Positions 6,084 through 15,393 of a stretch of 17,253 nucleotides of DNA are shown here, in pieces. The DNA is from DASXBA01 sp036406475. Lineage in GTDB: Bacteria > Actinomycetota > Thermoleophilia > Solirubrobacterales > Thermoleophilaceae. Every line of letters begins with the position of its first letter. The stretch's first letter is position 1. The stretch is taken from positions 1 to 17,253 of the forward strand of contig DASXBA010000134.1 of the NCBI GenBank assembly GCA_036406475.1, given 5' to 3'. The notes below the pieces were generated by a model. It searched no databases. It was given only the letters and a program-made list of their open reading frames with translations, and was not told where the DNA came from. Both the position numbers and the translations under genes were made by a program.

Positions 6084-6955
6084 CGCAGCCGGTCACCCTG
6101 CTCGTCAATCCGGTGTCGGCCGGCGGCCGGCCGCTCGAGCTCGTGCCGAAGGTGGTGGCCGAGCTCGACCGCCTGGGCGTCGAGCACCAGCGCGTGGAGA
6201 CCCGCAGCCTCGAGCACGCGCAGGAGGCGGCGCGCGAGGCGGCGGCGGCCGGCGGCACCGTGGCGGCCCTCGGGGGTGACGGCATGGTCCGGCCGGTGGC
6301 GGCCGGAGTGAGCGACAGCGACGGCCGCCTCGCGATCATTCCCGCCGGCCGCGGCAACGACTTCGCCCGCGTGCTGGGCGTCCCGGACGACGCGGCTGCC
6401 GCTGCGCGGGTGGCGGTGCAGGGGACGGAGCGGCTGCTCGACATGGGCGAGGTCGACGGCGTGCCCTTCATCGGCATCGCGAGCCTCGGCTTCGACTCCG
6501 ACGCGAACCGGATCGCCAACGAGGCCAAGCTGGTGCGCGGCAACCTCGTCTACATGTACGCCGCCTTCCGCGCGCTCATGGGCTGGAAGCACGCGGGCTT
6601 CACGGTGACCATCGACGGCGAGCGGCACGCCTTCCGGGGCTGGACGGTCGGCGTCGCGAATTCGAAGGCCTACGGCGGGGGGATGTACGCGGCCCCCGAC
6701 GCCGAGCTGGACGACGGGAAGCTCGACGTGGTCACCTGCTCCGAGGGCTCGAAGCTCTTCTTCCTCAAGGTGATGGCGAGGATCTTCAAGGGCACGCACG
6801 TGGAACTGCCACAGATCTCGACCTACCGAGGCGAGGAGGTGACCGTGGAGTCCGACCGGCCCTTCGACATCTACGCCGACGGCGACCCGATCGGCCGCAC
6901 CCCGGCCACGATCCGGGTGCGGCCGCACTGCCTCCGGGTCATGGTTCCGGCCTGA
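6080..6955 (+). CDS. YegS/DagK-type diacylglycerol or lipid kinase
   Basis: This encodes 291 residues from GTG 6080. It has the lipid-kinase marks: the N-terminal NPVSAGG (10-16), the nucleotide loop GGDG (65-68; the following residues are MVRPV rather than the common TVNEV), IPAGRGNDFAR (87-97), and AYGGGMYAAPDAELDDGKLDVV in the C-terminal beta domain. It should phosphorylate a lipid alcohol such as diacylglycerol or undecaprenol with ATP at the inner membrane face. Its place directly before murT suggests a link to recycling of the undecaprenyl carrier or lipid turnover during wall growth. It overlaps the GGCT gene by GTGA, and its TGA overlaps murT's ATG by one base (TGATG). Confidence 0.9.
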   Translation: MTQPVTLLVNPVSAGGRPLELVPKVVAELDRLGVEHQRVETRSLEHAQEAAREAAAAGGTVAALGGDGMVRPVAAGVSDSDGRLAIIPAGRGNDFARVLGVPDDAAAAARVAVQGTERLLDMGEVDGVPFIGIASLGFDSDANRIANEAKLVRGNLVYMYAAFRALMGWKHAGFTVTIDGERHAFRGWTVGVANSKAYGGGMYAAPDAELDDGKLDVVTCSEGSKLFFLKVMARIFKGTHVELPQISTYRGEEVTVESDRPFDIYADGDPIGRTPATIRVRPHCLRVMVPA

Positions 6956-8310
6956 TGTTCCGGGTCTGGCGCCTGCTCGCCCGGCTCGTCCGGGCCGCCA
7001 GCCGCGGCCTCGGGCGCAGCGGCGGCACCACCGCGCCGGGCAGGCTCCTCCTGCGGCTGTCGCCGCGATCGCTCGAGCGCATGGCGGGCGAGCTCGACGA
7101 CGGCGGCGTGCTGGTCTCGGCCACCAACGGCAAGACCACGACCTCGGCGATGCTGGCCGCCGCGCTCGAGCGCGCGGGCAGACCGGTCGTGCACAACCGC
7201 GCGGGGTCGAACATGAGCTGGGGTGTGGCCACGGCGCTGCTCGACGCCCGCAGCGGCCGCGACCAGCTCGGGCTGTTCGAGGTCGACGAGGCCTGGCTGC
7301 CGTCGGTCGCCAAGGCGGTCCACCCCCGCCTCTACCTCCTCTCGAACCTCTTCCGGGACCAGCTCGACCGCTACGGCGAGCTCGAGCTGCTCGCCGATCG
7401 CTGGGCCGAGCTCGTGGCCCGGGAGGACGGGCGCGCGCGCTTCGTGCTGAACGCAGACGACCCGCTCGTCGCGGACCTGGGCCGCGAGCGCCGGGGCGTC
7501 GTCTACTTCGGCATCTCCGACGACACCCAGGCCGTCCCCGAGCTCCAGCACGCGGCCGACTCGAAGCATTGCCGCAATTGCGGCCACGCGTACGTCTACG
7601 AGGCCGTCTACCTGGGCCACATGGGCCGCTACCGCTGTCCCAACTGCGGCCGCGAGCGTCCGGCCCCGGAGGTCGTGGCCACGAGCGTGCACCTGGACGG
7701 GATGAGTGGCTCCAGGGTGGAGCTCCACACGCCGCGCGGCGACGTCCGGCTCGCCCTCCCCCTCCCCGGCCTCTACAACGTCTACAACGCCGTCGCGGCG
7801 GCTGCCACGGCCCTCGAGCTGGGCATCGAGCTGCCTGTGATCAAGCAGGCGCTCGAGGAGTTCGCCGGTGCCTTCGGGCGCGTGGAGACGATCCCGGTCG
7901 ACGGCCACGACGTCTCGATCTTGCTCGTCAAGAACCCGGCCGGCGCCAACGAGGTGCTGCGCACGCTGACCCTCGAGGACGGCCGGCTGGACCTCTGGCT
8001 CGCGCTCAACGACCGGACCGCCGACGGTCGCGACGTCTCCTGGATCTGGGATGCAGACTTCGAGCTGCTGAGCGGGCGCGTCCGCCGCGCCACCTGCTCG
8101 GGCACCCGCGCGGAGGAGATGGCGCTGCGGCTGAAGTACGCCGGGATCGACGCGGAGATCGATGTCGACCGCGACCTCGGCCGCTCGCTCGACGCCGCAG
8201 TGGCCGGCCTCGACGGCGGGCCGCTGTACGCGCTCCCGACCTACACCGCGCTGCTCGACCTGCGCGACCTGCTGGCCCGGCGCGGCCTGGCCCCGAGGTG
8301 GTCGGAGTGA
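6955..8310 (+). CDS. murT: MurT, lipid II isoglutaminyl synthase ATPase subunit
   Basis: This encodes 451 residues from ATG 6955. It is a Mur-ligase-type protein with the P-loop ATNGKTTT (56-63), Mur central-domain motifs (HNRAGSNMSWG, NLFRDQLDRYGE, NADDP), a Cys4 zinc ribbon (Cys206, 209, 228, 231) typical of MurT, and the C-terminal DUF1727 domain with NDRTADGRDVSWIWD (352-366), which holds the conserved aspartate of the MurT/GatD active site. With GatD it amidates the alpha-carboxyl of D-glutamate in lipid II using ATP and glutamine-derived ammonia. In this window its gatD partner is separated from it by one methyltransferase gene. Its stop overlaps that gene's start as GTGA. Confidence 0.95.
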   Translation: MFRVWRLLARLVRAASRGLGRSGGTTAPGRLLLRLSPRSLERMAGELDDGGVLVSATNGKTTTSAMLAAALERAGRPVVHNRAGSNMSWGVATALLDARSGRDQLGLFEVDEAWLPSVAKAVHPRLYLLSNLFRDQLDRYGELELLADRWAELVAREDGRARFVLNADDPLVADLGRERRGVVYFGISDDTQAVPELQHAADSKHCRNCGHAYVYEAVYLGHMGRYRCPNCGRERPAPEVVATSVHLDGMSGSRVELHTPRGDVRLALPLPGLYNVYNAVAAAATALELGIELPVIKQALEEFAGAFGRVETIPVDGHDVSILLVKNPAGANEVLRTLTLEDGRLDLWLALNDRTADGRDVSWIWDADFELLSGRVRRATCSGTRAEEMALRLKYAGIDAEIDVDRDLGRSLDAAVAGLDGGPLYALPTYTALLDLRDLLARRGLAPRWSE

Positions 8311-9026
8311 ACGAGGCCGTCGCCTGGCACGACGTGGAGTGCTCCGCCTACAGCGTCGACCTCCCCCTCTGGCGCGAGCTCGCCGACGACCGAGGCGGCC
8401 CGGTCCTCGACATCGGCTGCGGCACGGGCCGTGTCACGCTTGACCTCGCCGGCCGCGGCCACGAGCTGACCGGGCTCGATTCCGAGGCCGAGCTGGTCGA
8501 GGAGCTGTCGAGGCGCGCCCAGGAGCGCGGCCTGCCCGTGGACGCCGTGGTCGCCGACGCGCGCAGCTTCGTCCTCCCCGCCCGCTTCCCGCTCGTCATC
8601 GCCCCGCAGCAGGTCGTGCAGCTGTTCGGCGGTTCGGCCGGGCGAACGGCCTTCCTGCGCAGTGCGCGAGAGGCGCTGGCGCCGGGCGGGGTGCTCGCCG
8701 TAGCGCTCTCCGACCCCGCCGAGGCCGTGCCGGAGGAGGAGGTGCTGCCGCCCCTTCCCGACGTGCTGGAGCGCGACGGCTGGGTTCTCTCGAGCCGGCC
8801 GCTCGCGATGCGGCCCGATCCCGGCGGGGTCGTGGTCGAGCGGCTGCGTCAGGCGGTGTCGCCGTCTGGGGAGCTCAGCGAGGAGCTCTCGAGCCTCCGT
8901 CTGGACGAGCTGACGCCCGAGCTCCTGGAGCAGGAAGCCGTGGAGACCGGTCTCCTACCTGCCGGTCGCCGGCGAGTGCCGGAGACCCGGGACTTCCTCG
9001 GCTCGACGGTGGTGCTGCTCTCGTGA
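8307..9026 (+). CDS. class I SAM-dependent methyltransferase between murT and gatD
   Basis: This encodes 239 residues from GTG 8307, chosen because it overlaps the murT stop as GTGA; the frame is open further upstream but only as an antiframe of murT. Residues 33-52 hold motif I (VLDIGCGTG) and the acidic residue ending strand 2 (GLDSEAE), followed by VVADARSF and a PQQVVQLFGG segment. The N-terminal start (EAVAWHDVECSAYSVDLPLWREL) resembles small-molecule methyltransferases of the Methyltransf_25 type. The substrate is unknown. No membrane segment is seen. Its stop overlaps gatD by GTGA, so it is made in step with MurT and GatD. Methylation of a wall precursor or of a related metabolite is inference. 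Confidence 0.85.
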   Translation: MNEAVAWHDVECSAYSVDLPLWRELADDRGGPVLDIGCGTGRVTLDLAGRGHELTGLDSEAELVEELSRRAQERGLPVDAVVADARSFVLPARFPLVIAPQQVVQLFGGSAGRTAFLRSAREALAPGGVLAVALSDPAEAVPEEEVLPPLPDVLERDGWVLSSRPLAMRPDPGGVVVERLRQAVSPSGELSEELSSLRLDELTPELLEQEAVETGLLPAGRRRVPETRDFLGSTVVLLS

Positions 9027-9741
9027 CTCCGACCCTGCGCGTGTGCGCGCTCTATCCCGAGTTGATGAACATCTACGCGGACCGCGGCAACATCGCCGTG
9101 CTGCGCGCCCGCTGCGAGTGGCGCGGGCTCGGCTTCGAGCTGGCGGGCTCGACCCTGCGCGAGCCGCTCGACCCGGACGCGCATGCCCTCTTCTACATGG
9201 GTGGCGGCCAGGACCGCGACCAGGTGGCGGTGGCCCACGACATGGTCGAGACCAAGCGCGATGCCCTTCACGCCGCAGCCGACCGAGACGCCGTCGTGCT
9301 CGCGGTCTGCGGTGGCTACCAGCTCCTCGGGACGGCCTACGAGCTGGGCGACGACGAGCTGCCGGGCGTGGGCCTCGTGGACCTGAGGACGGTCCGGGAG
9401 GAGGGCCCGCGGCTGATCGGCAACTGCGCCATCGAGACCGACCTCGGCGACGGCCTCCAGGTGATCGCCGGCTTCGAGAACCACGGGGGCCGCACCTACC
9501 TGGGCGAGGACGAGCGGCCCCTCGGGCGGGTGCTCGAGGGCCACGGCAACAACGGCCGCGACGGCTTCGAGGGCGTCCACAGGCAGAACGTGATCGGCAC
9601 CTACCTGCACGGCCCGCTGCTGCCGAAGAACGTCTGGCTCGCCGATCGCCTGATCGAGCTGGCCCTGGGCGTGGTGCTCGAGCCGCTCGACGACGAGCTC
9701 GAGCTGGCCGCGCACGAATCTGCCCGGCGCGCCGCCGGGGT

Positions 9742-9745
<4 letters not shown>
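9023..9745 (+). CDS. gatD: GatD, glutamine amidotransferase subunit of lipid II amidation
   Basis: This encodes 240 residues from GTG 9023. It is a CobB/CobQ-type class I glutaminase with nucleophile Cys96 in AVCGGYQLLG and catalytic His196 in GTYLHGP. Arg130 in EGPRLIGN is in the place of a glutamine-binding arginine. The N-terminal LYPELMNIYADRGN is characteristic of GatD. It releases ammonia from glutamine and channels it to MurT. It is last in the operon: it overlaps the methyltransferase gene by GTGA, and its stop shares CTAG (9742-9745) with the convergent ATPase gene, leaving no room for a terminator between them. Confidence 0.95.
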
Positions 9746-11484
<1,739 letters not shown>

Positions 11485-11492
11485 TGCTGTCT

Positions 11493-11498
11493 GTTATC
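11493..11498 (-). promoter_or_regulatory. possible -10 box of the PilB/GspE gene
   Basis: GATAAC on the minus strand lies 8 bases before ATG 11484. It is a moderate match to TATAAT, with no clear -35. Confidence 0.35.
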
Positions 11499-11511
11499 GG
11501 CAGAACCGGGC

Positions 11512-11517
11512 TAGGGT
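11512..11517 (+). promoter_or_regulatory. -10 box of the first epimerase gene
   Basis: TAGGGT lies 8 bases before GTG 11526 and fits the leaderless pattern seen at several other starts. It supports GTG 11526 over the ATG at 11484, which would overlap the divergent gene's start codon. Confidence 0.45.
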
Positions 11518-11525
11518 TTGAGCCT

Positions 11526-12542
11526 GTGCAGGGGTCACAAGTTGCCTTCGTGACAGGGGGCTCCGGGTTCATCGGAGGCGCCCTGGTCCGCCGCCTCGTG
11601 AACGAGGGCCGGCGAGTGCGCGCCCTTGCCCGCTCCGAGCGCTCCGCGGAGCGCCTGCGCGAGCTCGGAGTAGAGCCCGTGAGAGGCGATCTCGACGACC
11701 CCGAATCCATTCGCGCCGGGGCCGATGCGTGCGACGTGGCCTTCCACGCCGCGGCGGCCGTGCTCGAGTGGGGACCGCGCGAGGAGTTCGTCCGCGGCAA
11801 CGTGACCGGCACCGAGAACGCCCTGCGCGGCTGCCGCGAGGCGGGCGTGGGCAGGTTCGTGCACGTCGGGACCGAGGCGGCGCTGATGGTGGGCCAGCCG
11901 CTCGTCCGCGTGGACGAGACGACTCCGCTTCGTCCCGACTCGCGGGCCCACTACCCGGCCACGAAGGCGATGGCCGAGCAGGCAGTCCGGAGCGCCAACC
12001 GCGACGGCTTCGAGACAGTCGTCGTCCGGCCACGGCTCGTATGGGGGCCGGACGACGGCACCGTGCTCCCCGGGCTCCTCACCGCGGTCGAGAAAGGTCG
12101 CTTCTCCTGGATCGGCGGGGGCCGCCACCTCACGGACACGACTCACGTGGACAACGTGGTCGAGGGCCTCCTGCTCGGCGCGGCCAGGGGCCGGGCGGGC
12201 GAGGCCTACTTCGTCACCGACGGCGAGCCGGTGGAGTTCCGCGAGTTCGTCACCGAGCTGCTCGCTACCCAGGGCGTCACGCCGGGCGACCGCAACACCC
12301 CGCCGGTCGTGGCGCGAGCCGGCGCCGCGACGCTCGAGCCGATCTGGCGGCTCCTGGGCCGCAAGGAGCCGCCGCCGGTGACCCGGCTGGCGGTGTGGCT
12401 GTCGTCGCTCGAGTGCACGATCGACATCTCGAAGGCCCGCGAGGAACTCGGCTATGCGCCGGTCAAGACCCGCGAGCAGGGACTCGAGGAGCTAGCGAGG
12501 AGCGGAGCCGGGGCGTCGGCCCGGCGAGCACCGCAGCACTAG
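11526..12542 (+). CDS. NAD-dependent epimerase/dehydratase (extended SDR, 3-beta-HSD-like)
   Basis: This encodes 338 residues from GTG 11526, chosen because the Rossmann strand begins almost at once and a TAGGGT box lies 8 bases upstream. GGSGFIGG (11-18) is the NAD(P)-binding turn, GDLDD (54-58) follows strand 3, and YPATK supplies Tyr143 and Lys147. The C-terminal part has the TTHVDN and EAYFVTDGEP patterns seen in 3-beta-hydroxysteroid-dehydrogenase-like SDRs acting on sugars, sterols or other alcohols; the substrate is not readable. A second SDR of the same class starts at 14335. Its stop shares CTAG (12539-12542) with dut. Confidence 0.9.
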   Translation: MQGSQVAFVTGGSGFIGGALVRRLVNEGRRVRALARSERSAERLRELGVEPVRGDLDDPESIRAGADACDVAFHAAAAVLEWGPREEFVRGNVTGTENALRGCREAGVGRFVHVGTEAALMVGQPLVRVDETTPLRPDSRAHYPATKAMAEQAVRSANRDGFETVVVRPRLVWGPDDGTVLPGLLTAVEKGRFSWIGGGRHLTDTTHVDNVVEGLLLGAARGRAGEAYFVTDGEPVEFREFVTELLATQGVTPGDRNTPPVVARAGAATLEPIWRLLGRKEPPPVTRLAVWLSSLECTIDISKAREELGYAPVKTREQGLEELARSGAGASARRAPQH

Positions 12543-12970
12543 ATCCCGCTGGAGCCGAAGCCGCCTGAGCCGCGCACGGTCTCGTCGAGCTCGTCCACCA
12601 TCTCGAGCTCCGGGGCGTCGAAACGCACCAGCGTGAGCTGGGCGATCCGATCGCCCGGCGCCACCTCGAAGGCCTCGTCGCGGTCGGTGTTGAGGAGCAG
12701 CACCCTCACCTCGCCGCGGTAGCCAGGGTCGATCAGCCCCGGGGCGTTCACGAGCGCGATGCCGTGGCGGGCGGCGAGCCCGGAGCGCGGCAGCACCAGG
12801 CCCGCCCAGCCGTCCGGGATGGCCAGCGCTATACCGGTCCCCACGCTGGCGCGCTCTCCCGGCACGAGCCGCGCGTGCTCGGCGGCGTGCAGGTCGAGCC
12901 CGGCGTCGTCGGAGTGCGCGCGCGACGGCGGCACGGCCTCCGGCCGAAGGAGCGAGTAGCGGAGCCTCAC
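12539..12970 (-). CDS. dut: dUTPase (deoxyuridine 5'-triphosphate nucleotidohydrolase)
   Basis: This encodes 143 residues from GTG 12970, close to the usual trimeric dUTPase length. All five motifs are present: SDDAGLDL (20-27), PRSGLA (61-66), GLIDPGYRGE (78-87), PGDRIAQL (105-112) and the glycine-rich C-terminal arm RGSGGFGSSG (133-142). It hydrolyses dUTP to dUMP and pyrophosphate, keeping uracil out of DNA and feeding thymidylate synthesis. The GTG overlaps the hflX stop as GTGA, so it is translationally coupled to hflX. The longer open frame upstream is only the antiframe of hflX. Confidence 0.95.
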   Translation of the reverse strand: MRLRYSLLRPEAVPPSRAHSDDAGLDLHAAEHARLVPGERASVGTGIALAIPDGWAGLVLPRSGLAARHGIALVNAPGLIDPGYRGEVRVLLLNTDRDEAFEVAPGDRIAQLTLVRFDAPELEMVDELDETVRGSGGFGSSGI

Positions 12971-14262
12971 TCGCCCGGGCGATGCCCGTTGGCGGCGAAG
13001 CGCTCGAAGCGGGCAACCGCAGCCGTCGGCACCCGGGCGCGGACGCGCACCCCTTCCGGGGTGTCCCGGCGCTCGAGCTCGCCGGCGAGCTCGTGGAGCT
13101 CGGAGAGGCTGCCACCCTCGTCGTAGGGCACTAGGAGGTCGATGGCTTCGAGCGTCGGCAGGAAGCGGGCCTCGACGGCGTCGCGCAGCTCCTCGAGCCC
13201 CGCCCCCGTCTCCGCGGACACCTGGACCGCGCGCGGATAGCGAAAGCCGAGCTCCCTGCGCCGGTCCTCGTCGAGCAGGTCGACCTTGTTGAGGACGAGC
13301 AGCCGGGGCCGCTCGGCTGCCCCTACCTCGCCGAGCACGTCGTCCACCGCGGCGAGCATCTCGGCCAGCAGCTCCTCGGGCACCGACGCGTCCGCTACGT
13401 GCACGAGCAGGTCGGCGCCCATCGCCTCCTCGAGCGTGGCCGAGAAGGCGTCCACGAGCTGGTGCGGCAGCTTGCGGATGAATCCGACCGTGTCCGTCAG
13501 CAGGTAGGTGCGGCCGCCCGCAACGAACGTCCGCGTGGTCGGGTCGAGGGTGTGGAAGAGCCGCTCGCGCACCTCGACGTCGGCTCCGGTCAGGGCGTTC
13601 AGGAGCGTCGACTTGCCGGCGTTCGTGTAGCCGGCCAGCGCCACCGTCGGCAGCGCGGCCCGCTCGCGCTCGCGGCGCATGGTCCGGCGGGTGCCCTTGG
13701 TGTGCGCGAGCCGCCGCTTGAGGGCCGAGATGCGGTCGCGGGCCAGCCGGCGGTCCGTCTCGATCTGGGTCTCGCCGGGGCCTCTCGTGCCGATGCCTCC
13801 GTCGATGCGGCCCGCGCCCAGCCGCTCGAGGTGGGTCCAGAGGCCGCGCATGCGGGCGAGGTTGTACTCCAGCTGCGCCAGCTCGACCTGAAGCTTCCCC
13901 TCGGCCGTGTGGGCGTGGTCGGCGAAGATGTCGAGGATGATCGCCGTGCGGTCGATCACGGGCACCCCGAGCGCCTCCTCGAGGTTCCGCTCCTGGCGCG
14001 GCAGCAGCTCGTCGTCGCAGGCCACCAGGTTGGCGTCCGCCTCGGCGACCGCACGCTTCAGCTCGGCGAGCTTGCCCTTGCCGAAGTAGCGGTTGGGGTC
14101 GGCCTCGGGCCGCCGCTGTGTCATCTCTCCGGCAACCGCCACGCCCGCCGTTCGCAACAGCTCGCTCAGCTCCGACAAGTCGGGCTGCTCGGGTCCCGCC
14201 GCGATGCAGAGCGCTCGCTGCCGGGCCCGGGGGTTGTGTATCCCGTTGCCGTAGCTCTGCAT
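12967..14262 (-). CDS. hflX: HflX, ribosome-associated GTPase
   Basis: This encodes 431 residues from ATG 14262. An N-terminal HflX domain (about 15-200) includes NRYFGKGKLAEL and the glycine-rich GGIGTRGPGETQIETDRR, followed by the GTPase domain: G1 GYTNAGKST (211-219), G3 DTVGF (257-261), G4 NKVD (325-328). HflX binds the 50S subunit and splits stalled ribosomes, for example after heat or antibiotic stress. It has the best-formed promoter in the window: a TACACT box 8 bases before the ATG and TTGATC 16 bases further upstream. The -35 lies within a perfect palindrome (14289-14307), suggesting control by a dimeric regulator. It is co-transcribed with dut. Confidence 0.95.
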   Translation of the reverse strand: MQSYGNGIHNPRARQRALCIAAGPEQPDLSELSELLRTAGVAVAGEMTQRRPEADPNRYFGKGKLAELKRAVAEADANLVACDDELLPRQERNLEEALGVPVIDRTAIILDIFADHAHTAEGKLQVELAQLEYNLARMRGLWTHLERLGAGRIDGGIGTRGPGETQIETDRRLARDRISALKRRLAHTKGTRRTMRRERERAALPTVALAGYTNAGKSTLLNALTGADVEVRERLFHTLDPTTRTFVAGGRTYLLTDTVGFIRKLPHQLVDAFSATLEEAMGADLLVHVADASVPEELLAEMLAAVDDVLGEVGAAERPRLLVLNKVDLLDEDRRRELGFRYPRAVQVSAETGAGLEELRDAVEARFLPTLEAIDLLVPYDEGGSLSELHELAGELERRDTPEGVRVRARVPTAAVARFERFAANGHRPGE

Positions 14263-14270
14263 TCAAATGA

Positions 14271-14298
14271 AGTGTAGGTGCGGTGCTCGCCCGATCAA
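14271..14298 (-). promoter_or_regulatory. hflX promoter (-35 TTGATC, 16-base spacer, -10 TACACT)
   Basis: On the minus strand, TTGATC (14298-14293) and TACACT (14276-14271) are 16 bases apart, and the -10 ends 8 bases before ATG 14262. The -35 lies inside the palindrome at 14289-14307. Confidence 0.55.
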
Positions 14299-14307
14299 CG
14301 ATCGGGC
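14289..14307. promoter_or_regulatory. perfect 8-bp palindrome between divergent promoters (candidate operator)
   Basis: GCCCGATC-AAC-GATCGGGC is a perfect inverted repeat with a three-base centre. It lies midway between the hflX -10 (14271-14276) and the epimerase -10 (14323-14328), so it covers the -35 zone of both promoters. This is the geometry of an operator controlling both genes. It could instead be a hairpin, but there is no transcript for it to act in if both mRNAs are leaderless. Confidence 0.5.
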
Positions 14308-14322
14308 TCCGCTCCTGCCCGG

Positions 14323-14328
14323 TAGGCT
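14323..14328 (+). promoter_or_regulatory. -10 box of the second epimerase gene
   Basis: TAGGCT ends 6 bases before GTG 14335. The box and spacing are the same as for the HAD gene at 3386, supporting leaderless initiation. Confidence 0.5.
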
Positions 14329-14334
14329 CCCCGC

Positions 14335-15300
14335 GTGCGCGTGTTCGTGACCGGCGCCACCGGCTTCATCGGGGGCCACGTGGCGCGAAAGCTGCGCGAC
14401 CGGGGCGAGGACGTGGTGGCCCTGGTTCGCTCTCCGGACAAGGCCGGCGACCTGCGTGAGCTCGGCTGCGAGCTGGTCGAGGGCGACCTCTCCGACGAGG
14501 CCGCGATCAAGAAGGGCGTGGAGGGCTGCGACGCCGTCGTCCACGGCGGTGCGGTCTACAAGGTCGGCATCCCGAAGAAGGAGCGCGAGGCGATGTGGGA
14601 CGCCAACGTGCGCGGCACCGAGCGAGTGCTGGACGCCGCCCACGAGGCAGGCGCGCAGCGCGTCGTCTACGTCTCGACCTGCAACGTCTTCGGCAACACG
14701 AAGGGCGAGCTCGTCGACGAGAGCTACCGCCGCGACGAGTCCGAGGGCTTCCTCTCCTATTACGACGAGACGAAGTACCGCGCCCACGAGGTCGCGGAGG
14801 ACCGGCTCGGGAAGGGCTATCCGATCGTGATCGTGCAGCCCGGTGGCGTCTACGGGCCGAACGACCACTCGGAGATCGGCAACATGATCGACCAGGCCCG
14901 CACCGGGAAGCTGAAGATGAAGATGTTCCCCGAGACGGGGTTCATGCTCATCCATGTCGAGGACGTGGCCGAGGGGATCCTCCTGGCGCTCGACAAGGGC
15001 GAGGTCGGCGAGGCGTACGTGCTCGCGGGCGAGCAGATGCGCATGGGCGACCTGGTGGACCGGGTGTGCGAGATGTCGGGCCGCAAGCCGCCGCGCGGCA
15101 CGATGCCTGCCGTCCTGATGAAGGCGTCTGCACCGCTCGGGCCCGTCGTCGGGCCGCTGATGGGCTTCCCGCCCAACCTGGGCGAGCTGATCAAGGTGTC
15201 CGACGGGGTGACCTACTGGGCCACCGACGCCAAGGCCCGCCGCGAGCTCGGCTTCAAGCCGCGCGACCTCGAGACGGGCCTGAAGGACACGCTCCCCTGA
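14335..15300 (+). CDS. NAD-dependent epimerase/dehydratase (extended SDR)
   Basis: This encodes 321 residues from GTG 14335; the Rossmann strand starts at residue 2 and GATGFIGG (7-14) is the nucleotide-binding turn. GDLSD (50-54), the active-site YDETK (Tyr143, Lys147) and PGGVYGPND are typical of dihydroflavonol-reductase-like or sugar-epimerase-like SDRs. The protein resembles the SDR at 11526 in length and spacing of motifs but differs in the C-terminal half (RMGDLVDRVCEMSGRKPP). The substrate is unknown. The TGA stop forms the first bases of a terminator-like hairpin. Confidence 0.9.
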   Translation: MRVFVTGATGFIGGHVARKLRDRGEDVVALVRSPDKAGDLRELGCELVEGDLSDEAAIKKGVEGCDAVVHGGAVYKVGIPKKEREAMWDANVRGTERVLDAAHEAGAQRVVYVSTCNVFGNTKGELVDESYRRDESEGFLSYYDETKYRAHEVAEDRLGKGYPIVIVQPGGVYGPNDHSEIGNMIDQARTGKLKMKMFPETGFMLIHVEDVAEGILLALDKGEVGEAYVLAGEQMRMGDLVDRVCEMSGRKPPRGTMPAVLMKASAPLGPVVGPLMGFPPNLGELIKVSDGVTYWATDAKARRELGFKPRDLETGLKDTLP

Positions 15301-15328
15301 AAAAAAGGGGACGGGGCCCTTTTTTTCA
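15298..15328. terminator. bidirectional terminator-like hairpin, copy 1
   Basis: Perfect 12-base arms TGAAAAAAAGGG and CCCTTTTTTTCA enclose GACGGGG. The T7 run after the GC base of the stem gives an intrinsic-terminator shape on either strand. Its first three bases are the stop codon of the upstream epimerase. Confidence 0.7.
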
Positions 15329-15362
15329 GGCGCGGGGCAGCTGAAGGCGCTCGACGGGCGCG

Positions 15363-15393
15363 TGAAAGAAAGGGGACGGGGCCCTTTTTTTCA
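15363..15393. terminator. bidirectional terminator-like hairpin, copy 2
   Basis: The arms are TGAAAGAAAGGG and CCCTTTTTTTCA, with the same GACGGGG centre; the A-to-G change gives one weak G-T pair. The TCA at 15391-15393 is the stop codon (TGA) of the minus-strand DUF429 gene. Confidence 0.65.

Noticed and set aside
12971..14266. A 575-residue fusion reading dut into a long upstream domain
   Set aside because: The upstream part is the shadow frame of hflX; the dUTPase alone from GTG 12970 has the normal family length and a GTGA coupling start.
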